A DNA stretch of 5,130 nucleotides. Source: an uncultured Prevotella sp. (GTDB taxonomy: Bacteria; Bacteroidota; Bacteroidia; Bacteroidales; Bacteroidaceae). The position numbers and the translations under genes are program-made. The notes under the pieces are model-generated. The model saw nothing but the letters and a program-made list of their open reading frames with translations, made no database searches and was not told where the DNA came from. Positions 1 through 5,130 of the stretch are shown one piece after another (position 1 is the first letter of the stretch; each line of letters begins with the position of its first letter). The DNA is taken from assembly GCA_905373605.1 (NCBI GenBank), contig CAJPTO010000220.1, forward strand, positions 1-5,130. Reading direction: 5' to 3'.

Positions 1-54
1 TCGCGAAACACTAGATCCTAAGTCTAGCGCGTCTACCAATTTCGCCACAGGCGC
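1..54 (-). tRNA. tRNA-Leu (anticodon UAG), 3' part cut off by window edge
   Basis: Read on the minus strand, the sequence begins with acceptor strand GCGCCTG (54-48), then T8 and a D-arm region containing TGGCGAAATTGGTAGACGC. A perfect 5-bp anticodon stem follows, CTAGA (27-23) pairing with TCTAG (15-11), around the loop CTTAGGA (22-16). The anticodon is TAG (20-18), which reads leucine CUN codons, chiefly CUA. The bases after the stem (TGTTTCGCGA, 10-1) begin a long class II variable arm, as expected for tRNA-Leu. The rest of the variable arm, the T arm and the 3' acceptor strand lie outside the window, so the acceptor pairing cannot be checked. A canonical Bacteroidota promoter sits immediately upstream (67-98), so the gene is probably transcribed independently of the protein genes to the right. 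Confidence 0.93.
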
Positions 55-66
55 GGATTTGCGCTG

Positions 67-98
67 CAAAGGTAGTGTTTTTTTTGCGGCAGGCCAAA
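67..98 (-). promoter_or_regulatory. Bacteroidota-type promoter of tRNA-Leu
   Basis: On the minus strand there is TTTG (98-95), a 20-base spacer (94-75), then TACCTTTG (74-67). This fits the Bacteroidota primary sigma factor consensus TTTG-N19-21-TAnnTTTG at every fixed position. The -7 element ends 12 bases before the first base of the mature tRNA, leaving room for a very short 5' leader. The spacer contains a run of eight A residues on the minus strand. The position and match make this a strong call, although transcription itself is not shown. Confidence 0.85.
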
Positions 99-135
99 TT
101 TTTCTCCGTCTTTTTGGTTGCCTTTCCCTTGCACA

Positions 136-158
136 TGCCTATATATAAGGTATAGGCA
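136..158. repeat. 8-bp inverted repeat in the intergenic region
   Basis: TGCCTATA (136-143) and TATAGGCA (151-158) are perfect inverted copies separated by a 7-base AT-rich loop. No T-run follows on either strand, so it is not a typical intrinsic terminator. It lies about 38 bases upstream of the tRNA promoter's TTTG element and 160 bases past the S41 peptidase stop. It could be an operator-like site, an RNA hairpin in the operon's 3' trailer, or chance. The rest of the 55-318 gap shows no convincing gene: the longest minus-strand ORFs noted there are about 33-35 codons with no supporting features. Confidence 0.4.
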
Positions 159-301
159 GGAAGCAATCAGGCGTAGGTTGCACGAAGCTTGTGGTTAAGA
201 AAACTTGTGCGGCCAACCTGTTTCGCCGCAGCCACATGGCGTTGTCTCGGCTTGTTTAGGCATTTGCCAGCCATACCTCGTCTACAGGGATACAAAACCA
301 G

Positions 302-328
302 GGCGAAACAGCGCGCGTTCACTTCGCC
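302..328 (-). terminator. possible weak terminator after the S41 peptidase gene
   Basis: On the minus strand, GGCGAA (328-323) can pair with TTCGCC (307-302) across a 15-base GC-rich loop that includes the stop codon of the S41 peptidase. The hairpin is followed after four bases by TTTTGT. The stem is short, the loop long and the T-run poor, so this is only a candidate for the operon's end. The only other hairpin noted between the gene and the tRNA promoter is the dyad at 136-158. Confidence 0.22.
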
Positions 329-1338
329 AACAGCTTACGTGCATGCTCGATAAGCGTGTCGCGACCGCGTACTAAGTCGGCCGAACGCATGTTTACTTGG
401 TGCGTTGGGTTGATGCCAAACTCGGTGTCTTGCCCATTACGGTCGTACATGGGGCAAGCCGAGAAGCGCACAATCCAGCCGTTGGGCAGTTCACTGGTGA
501 ATGGCAGTCCTGCTCCGCCACCCGTTCTGTCGCCCACGATGATTACTTGGGGCAGGCATTGCATGTACTTCACAAACTCGTTTGCGGCACTGTACACGCC
601 GCGATTGGTGAGCACCACCACCCGTTTTTGCCACCTAATGCCCTTAGAGGGTTTGAGCATTTGCGGTTTCAAGCGCGAAAAGTCGTTGTGTCCGCGCCCC
701 GTCTTGTGCTGTATGAAGCCCACATGCACCTCTTCGTTGGTAAAGCGTGCCGCCAAGGCCTCGGCACTTGTCACCATTCCGCCGCCATTCTCGCGCAAGT
801 CGATAATAAGCCCGTTGCAAGGAGCAAGATAAAGCAAGATGCGGTCGAGGTTTCCTGCGCCGAAATCGCTGGTGAATGTGGCGCAACGCATATATCCCAC
901 GTTGTCGTTCAATATGCGATACTTCATTCCGGCCGCAATCTTATAGTCTTTCCCGAGATAAATCCTCAGCACGTTTTCGCTGAAGTTGCTGGGATAATCT
1001 TCTTTCCACGACCATTCGCGCCCCACATCGAAGGGAGTATAGAGATTAACATGCCCGTCTTTGAGTTCGCCCAGCATGTTGGCAAGCACCTCAAAGGTTT
1101 GGTCTTCGGTCATGCCGTCTTCCATCTGAGGCGCGTACTTGTTGTAAACGGCGTTCCAGTCCAGCCCGTAGGCCTGTCGTTTGTGTTCGAAAAAACAATA
1201 ATGCTCGTCGATGATGCGCCACAAAGCCTCGAAGTTTCCACGCGGACTGTCTTCGTATTGGTCAACGTCTACGCATGCCCCCAGCAGCAAAGCCACCGCC
1301 ACAAGCGGCATAAAAAGATGTGAAAGGGCTCTTTTCAT
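319..1338 (-). CDS. S41-family peptidase, predicted lipoprotein without evident PDZ domain
   Basis: The product is 339 residues. Residues 1-22 form a lipoprotein signal peptide: a basic start, a hydrophobic core and lipobox LGAC with lipidated C22. The mature protein should be membrane-anchored outside the cytoplasm. A helical N-terminal region (about 34-95) ends in DGH (94-96). The catalytic core follows, with the DLRENGGG segment (180-187), TNRGVYSAANE (245-254) carrying the probable nucleophile S250, GDRTGGG (269-275) and TEFGINP (305-311). No PDZ domain is apparent: only about 50 residues separate DGH from the first core strand. The lysine expected 25 residues after the serine in Tsp/CtpA enzymes is G275 here. 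H96, S250 and E306 instead suggest a tricorn-like (S41B) arrangement. The substrate is unknown. The start ATG overlaps the preceding stop as ATGA (1338-1335), and no Shine-Dalgarno is seen, so translation is probably coupled. Family assignment is firm; activity is inferred. Confidence 0.9.
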   Translation of the reverse strand: MKRALSHLFMPLVAVALLLGACVDVDQYEDSPRGNFEALWRIIDEHYCFFEHKRQAYGLDWNAVYNKYAPQMEDGMTEDQTFEVLANMLGELKDGHVNLYTPFDVGREWSWKEDYPSNFSENVLRIYLGKDYKIAAGMKYRILNDNVGYMRCATFTSDFGAGNLDRILLYLAPCNGLIIDLRENGGGMVTSAEALAARFTNEEVHVGFIQHKTGRGHNDFSRLKPQMLKPSKGIRWQKRVVVLTNRGVYSAANEFVKYMQCLPQVIIVGDRTGGGAGLPFTSELPNGWIVRFSACPMYDRNGQDTEFGINPTHQVNMRSADLVRGRDTLIEHARKLLAK

Positions 1339-2252
1339 GGTGCAAGCTTGATGAGGGTGAAACGTTTAACAATGCCTATGACAACGCCATGCGTGTAGAC
1401 ATGCGTCTTCAAAGCGTTGACATTCGACTGCTGGATGTCGCCCACATAGCCCAAACGGACTGTGGAACGCGCCAGCGGAAAGTCTATCGTGAGCATCTGC
1501 CGCAAAGAAGGGGCCGACGCGATGGTGGTGGGAACAATGTTATGGTCGTAATTCCCTTCAGAGAATATTTCGTAATACGATTGCCCGTAGTTGGGAGAAA
1601 ACATCACGCCAAGCAGAGGTACAGACACTTCGTAACGAAACAAGAGTGGAGTCCGGCCAGCATTGAGCCTGTAACTGGCCACAGCCGAGGGTGCGACGTG
1701 CAGAAACACGCGTGCCTGTGCGGGGTTGTTAGAGTTGTGGGTGTTGTAGATAAAGCCCACGTTGGCCTCTACCCTACCCCCCACTTGAAGTTGCAAGCGG
1801 TTCTGTAGGAACCGAAATCCATAGTGCAAGGCGTAATCAAAGCGGTACATGCCTGCAATCTCGTTGCCACTTTCGGCTCTGTTCTTGAGGAAGGCGACGT
1901 TTCCCGTGTGCGTGATGAGCTGCGAAAGGCGTTGTCCCTTTCGTTCGCGCAGGGTTTGTGAGATGAAGCGGACATCTGGGCCAGTGTAATGTTCGGGCGA
2001 AAGATAAGTGTCTAGCACCTGTGTGTGGCTGAAGCCAAGCATGCGCGCCGTGGTTGTTATCTTTCCGTTGGTAGCCAATTGCTCGGCCGACAGTTCACCT
2101 TGCGCCATCGCCTTGGGGCAAAGACACAGCAACAGCAGCCAAAACACCCATCGTGCACAGGCTCGTTGCAGAGTTGGGACATTGGCAGATGCTTGGCCAG
2201 CCAGCCTGATAGCGCGCTCAAAAGGCCGCAAGGGAGTAGTGTTAGGTTTCAT
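1335..2252 (-). CDS. DUF3316-like exported protein, probable outer-membrane beta-barrel
   Basis: The product is 305 residues and has no known biochemical function. A hydrophobic core at about 36-45 followed by AMA-Q gives a likely signal peptidase I site after A50. The stretch before the core is unusually long (about 35 residues). No internal Met precedes the cleavage site, so the start at 2252 is the only ATG option, although a non-ATG start cannot be excluded. The mature part begins with a segment containing LDTYLSPEHYTG (80-91), which I recall as typical of Bacteroidota DUF3316 proteins. It then has many alternating polar/hydrophobic, aromatic-rich stretches (about 137-170, 182-215, 262-271, 286-300), consistent with a small beta-barrel. 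No lipobox is present. The start lies inside the end of parC (11-base overlap) and the stop overlaps the next start by 4 bases, placing it in the middle of a tightly packed operon. The gene is secure; the family name comes from memory of the motif. Confidence 0.8.
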   Translation of the reverse strand: MKPNTTPLRPFERAIRLAGQASANVPTLQRACARWVFWLLLLCLCPKAMAQGELSAEQLATNGKITTTARMLGFSHTQVLDTYLSPEHYTGPDVRFISQTLRERKGQRLSQLITHTGNVAFLKNRAESGNEIAGMYRFDYALHYGFRFLQNRLQLQVGGRVEANVGFIYNTHNSNNPAQARVFLHVAPSAVASYRLNAGRTPLLFRYEVSVPLLGVMFSPNYGQSYYEIFSEGNYDHNIVPTTIASAPSLRQMLTIDFPLARSTVRLGYVGDIQQSNVNALKTHVYTHGVVIGIVKRFTLIKLAP

Positions 2253-4983
2253 CTTGGAAAAGGCTTGGTTGTTCAGAAGTACCCGATGTTCTTATTCTGG
2301 GCGAGGCAGAAGCTGCAGTCTGCGTGCCTTTGGCAGTGTCTTCGCCCTGCTGCCCATCGTCTTCAGGGTCGTGTTCAGGCTCTGGCAGCCGCGTAGGTTC
2401 CAGTTCTTCAACATGGTCTACGTGCCAAGTGGTGATGCGTTTGCCTTTGGCCTTGAACCCTTTTACGCCCACAAAGTCGTCAATCTCAATCTCCATTGGT
2501 GCGCGTTCCTTGTCGCTTCCGCCAAACACAACGCTGATGCGCGGGTAAGGCTGGTCGGTGAGGAAGAGCAGCTGGCTCTTTGGGTTGTCGCCAATGAAGC
2601 ATTGCTTGCGCTTAGAGCCCTCCATCGTGAAGCGTTTGATGTAGGCATAGTTATCGTTGTCGGCATCGCGCACCACGGCACTCCACACTTTGCGTTCGTC
2701 CCACTTCTCAATGCGTTTCAGATTGTCTTCGTAATGGTTGTTCACATCGAAATCCGAGAGGTAGAACTCACTGTTGTCTAGCACCACAAGTATGGAGTCG
2801 TTCTCGTTGAACTCGCCCAACAGCTGACCATGATCATCGTAGTTGATGCGTTTCACATCGGGGTCGAACCACACTTTGCGTCCTCCCAGCGTGCTATGCC
2901 CAGCTTCGAGCAGCCCTATTTTCTTCACGGGACGTTTGCAGATGATGTTTCCGCGCGAGGTACGCGCCTTGATAATCACCTTCGAGAAGTCGAAGTCCAC
3001 GATGCCTTTCCTACGGCTAGTGGGCGATTCGGGTTCTAGCAGCACGCGAATTGTTTCGGCTTCGCCGTTGGGGTTGGCCGTGAAATACACCACTTTCGAG
3101 CCGGGTGTACCTTGTGTAAGGTCGTATTCGCGGTCGCGTGTGATGCTGGTGATGTTAAAACGCTTGATGAAATAATACCCTTCTTTGCCGTCGCGATACA
3201 CGATGTTGTAGGTGGTGCGCCTGTCGTTGCGCTTATACACCTGCACATGCAGCACGTTCTTACCCACGAAAATCTTGTCGGCCACGCGCATCACCTTGTA
3301 TTTGCCATCGCGATGTATCACAAGAATGTCGTCGATGTCCGAACAGTTGCACACAAACTCGTCTTTTTTCAGCCCCGTTCCGATAAACCCTTCGCGGCGG
3401 TTGATGTATAGTTTCTCGTTGGCCTCCACCACCTTGGTGGCTTCGATGGTTTCAAAACTCCTTATCTCGGTTAGTCTCGGGTGGTTTTTCCCATACTTCT
3501 CGATGAGGAATTGGAACCATTTGATGGTGACATCCGTCATGTGTGCCAGGTCGTGGTCAATGCCTGCAATCTCTTCTTTGATGCGAGCCAGCAGCTCGTC
3601 GGCCTTGTCTTTGCTGAACTTGAGGATGCGTTGCATCTTTATTTCCATCAAGCGCATGATGTCTTCGCGGCGCAATTCGCGTATGAAGTCGGGCTTGAAG
3701 GGTTCCAAGCGATTGTCGATGTGCTCCACGGCAGCATCCATGTTCTCGGCATTCTCAAACTTCTTGTCCTTATAGATGCGTTCTTCGATGAAGATTTTTT
3801 CGAGCGACGAAAAGAAAAGTTGCTCCAACAGCTCGTCTTTCCTTATCTGCAACTCGAGCCTGAGCAGCCCCATCGTGCTGTCCACATTATGGCGTAGCAC
3901 CTCGCTAACGGTGAGAAAGCGCGGTTTGTTGTCTTCGATTACGCAGCAATTGGGTGAAATGTTAATCTCGCAATCGCTGAAAGCGTAGAGCGCATCAATG
4001 GTCTTGTCAGACGAGACACCCGGTGCGAGGTGCACTTGTATCTCCACTTCGGCGGCCGTATTGTCGTCAACGCGCTTGGCCTTAATCTTTCCCTTCTCCA
4101 CCGCTTTAAGAATAGAGTCGATAAGCGTGGTGGTGTTCTTGCTGAAAGGTATCTCGCGGATAACAAGTGTCTTGCTGTCCAGTTTCTCAATCTTGGCTCG
4201 CACCTTGATAGAGCCGCCCCTTTGGCCGTCGTTATATCGGCTGGCATCAATGGAACCGCCCGTGGGAAAGTCGGGATAGAGCCTGAAAGGTTCTCCTTTG
4301 AGGTAATGTATGGCCGCTTCGCAAAGCTCGCGCATGTTGTGTGGCAGGCTTTTTGAGCTTAGGCCGACGGCAATTCCCTCCGCCCCTTGCGCCAAAAGCA
4401 AAGGAAACTTTACGGGCAACGCGATTGGTTCTTTGTTTCTTCCGTCGTAGCTAGCTTGCCATTGCGTGGTTTTGGGATTGAAAACGGTGTCGAGTGCGAA
4501 CTTAGAAAGCCGCGCCTCGATATAACGTGGGGCGGCAGCGCGGTCGCCCGTAAGGATGTTTCCCCAGTTTCCTTGCGTGTCGATAAGCAGGTCTTTCTGT
4601 CCCATCTGCACAAGGGCATCGCCGATAGAGGCGTCGCCGTGGGGGTGAAACTGCATGGTATGGCCCACAATGTTGGCCACTTTGTTGTACCTTCCGTCGT
4701 CCATGCGTTTCATCGAGTGCAATATGCGGCGTTGAACCGGTTTCAAGCCGTCGGCGATGTTGGGCACGGCGCGTTCCAAAATAACGTACGAGGCGTAGTC
4801 GAGGAACCAATTTTGGTACATGCCACTAAGGTGATGCACCGCCGAGGCATCGAAGCGGTCGGCGGGTTTATAGTCGGAATGCGTTTCAACGCCCTCTTCC
4901 TCGTTATCGTCTTGTTCCATTTCGTCGGCCCTGTCCAGGCCTTCTTCTTCCATTTCGTTCGGGTCTTTTATTTCGTCGTCCAT
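2242..4983 (-). CDS. parC: DNA topoisomerase IV subunit A
   Basis: This is the DNA-breaking subunit of topoisomerase IV, which works with ParE to decatenate daughter chromosomes and relax supercoils in the cytoplasm. At 913 residues it is longer than E. coli ParC (752). The order is an acidic N-terminal tail (1-35), then the winged-helix breakage domain with YASYVILERAVPNIADGLKP (63-82), HPHGDASIGD (113-122) and AAPRYIEARLS (150-160). Y154, preceded by R153, is the catalytic tyrosine that links to DNA. The tower and coiled-coil region runs to about 500. A C-terminal beta-pinwheel-like region spans about 520-860, without a GyrA box (QRRGGKG). An acidic, Pro/Ser/Thr-rich tail (about 860-913) ends in QPSLFQDET. 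HPHGDASIGD rather than the GyrA form HPHGDSSVYD, plus the missing GyrA box, favours ParC over GyrA. The Ser83-equivalent position is Ala (A118). The start at 4983 gives the acidic tail; no strong Shine-Dalgarno is seen. It is the first gene of the three-gene unit. Confidence 0.95.
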   Translation of the reverse strand: MDDEIKDPNEMEEEGLDRADEMEQDDNEEEGVETHSDYKPADRFDASAVHHLSGMYQNWFLDYASYVILERAVPNIADGLKPVQRRILHSMKRMDDGRYNKVANIVGHTMQFHPHGDASIGDALVQMGQKDLLIDTQGNWGNILTGDRAAAPRYIEARLSKFALDTVFNPKTTQWQASYDGRNKEPIALPVKFPLLLAQGAEGIAVGLSSKSLPHNMRELCEAAIHYLKGEPFRLYPDFPTGGSIDASRYNDGQRGGSIKVRAKIEKLDSKTLVIREIPFSKNTTTLIDSILKAVEKGKIKAKRVDDNTAAEVEIQVHLAPGVSSDKTIDALYAFSDCEINISPNCCVIEDNKPRFLTVSEVLRHNVDSTMGLLRLELQIRKDELLEQLFFSSLEKIFIEERIYKDKKFENAENMDAAVEHIDNRLEPFKPDFIRELRREDIMRLMEIKMQRILKFSKDKADELLARIKEEIAGIDHDLAHMTDVTIKWFQFLIEKYGKNHPRLTEIRSFETIEATKVVEANEKLYINRREGFIGTGLKKDEFVCNCSDIDDILVIHRDGKYKVMRVADKIFVGKNVLHVQVYKRNDRRTTYNIVYRDGKEGYYFIKRFNITSITRDREYDLTQGTPGSKVVYFTANPNGEAETIRVLLEPESPTSRRKGIVDFDFSKVIIKARTSRGNIICKRPVKKIGLLEAGHSTLGGRKVWFDPDVKRINYDDHGQLLGEFNENDSILVVLDNSEFYLSDFDVNNHYEDNLKRIEKWDERKVWSAVVRDADNDNYAYIKRFTMEGSKRKQCFIGDNPKSQLLFLTDQPYPRISVVFGGSDKERAPMEIEIDDFVGVKGFKAKGKRITTWHVDHVEELEPTRLPEPEHDPEDDGQQGEDTAKGTQTAASASPRIRTSGTSEQPSLFQDET

Positions 4984-5053
4984 AGTGTGAGTTTCTCTTT
5001 ACGTTCCATTGTGCATGAAACAGGTACACCAGTCAGTTTTATTCAGTATCATG

Positions 5054-5061
5054 CAAAAATA
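5054..5061 (-). promoter_or_regulatory. candidate -7 element of the parC operon promoter
   Basis: The minus strand reads TATTTTTG (5061-5054) followed by CATG, matching the Bacteroidota -7 consensus TAnnTTTG. It lies 70 bases upstream of the parC ATG in the AT-rich leader (4984-5130). No clean TTTG is present 19-21 bases further upstream, so the -33 half is weak or absent. Transcription would start shortly after 5054, giving a 5' leader of about 60-65 bases. No other element in the leader fits as well. Confidence 0.5.
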
Positions 5062-5130
5062 CAAATAAAACTTGGATTAGCCGTGTTTTATCCTCGCCAA
5101 TTAGTTATTTTGGACACAATTTGTTGTCAA

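Noticed and set aside
167..274. A 35-codon minus-strand ORF in the intergenic gap, with GAGGT directly before its ATG
   Set aside because: It is short and basic with no recognisable motif. The GAGGT abuts the ATG with no spacing, and no dedicated promoter is visible.
397..1323. A 308-codon open frame on the plus strand, antisense to the S41 peptidase gene
   Set aside because: It mirrors a secure S41 gene with a lipobox and catalytic motifs. Its own translation is His/Val-rich and shows no recognisable domain or signal. It is a codon-bias shadow.
1320..1808. A 162-codon plus-strand frame opposite the DUF3316-like gene
   Set aside because: It is antisense to the exported-protein gene, with no recognisable features; a shadow frame.
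2008..2781. A 257-codon plus-strand frame across the parC/DUF3316 junction
   Set aside because: It runs antisense to two well-supported genes and shows no domain, promoter or ribosome binding site.
2242..4983. Assignment of the large gene as gyrA
   Set aside because: It lacks a GyrA box, and the active-site segment reads HPHGDASIGD rather than the GyrA form, so ParC fits better.
5103..5130. A sigma70-like TTGACA at 5130-5125 on the minus strand
   Set aside because: No acceptable TATAAT-like hexamer follows at 16-18 bases, and Bacteroidota use a different promoter consensus.

Overview
This is a Bacteroidota window, most likely from a Prevotella-like organism with roughly 50% GC (the genus is a guess). 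Three things support this. The topoisomerase IV subunit A has the Bacteroidota form. A DUF3316-type secreted protein is present. The promoters match the Bacteroidota pattern TTTG-N19-21-TAnnTTTG, and the gene starts lack clear Shine-Dalgarno sequences. All identifiable genes lie on the minus strand, so the window reads right to left.

Layout in transcription order: a 147-base leader (5130-4984) holds a candidate promoter. It is followed by parC (4983-2242), a predicted outer-membrane DUF3316-like protein (2252-1335) and an S41-family peptidase lipoprotein (1338-319). The genes overlap by 11 bases (parC/DUF3316) and 4 bases (DUF3316/S41), so they are very probably one transcript with coupled translation. 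After a 264-base intergenic stretch (318-55), which holds a possible weak terminator, a short dyad and a well-formed promoter, comes a tRNA-Leu (anticodon UAG). Its 3' part is cut off by the window edge.

How the genes work together: parC encodes the cytoplasmic DNA-cleaving subunit of topoisomerase IV, which decatenates daughter chromosomes. The two downstream products are predicted to be exported, one to the outer membrane and one as a lipoprotein. The sequence does not show whether joining chromosome decatenation and envelope genes in one operon has a functional meaning. No mobile element, CRISPR array or obviously new system is visible. The most interesting points are a putative beta-clamp-binding peptide (QPSLF) at the ParC C-terminus, alanine at the quinolone-contact position of ParC, and an S41 peptidase without the usual catalytic lysine and without an evident PDZ domain.
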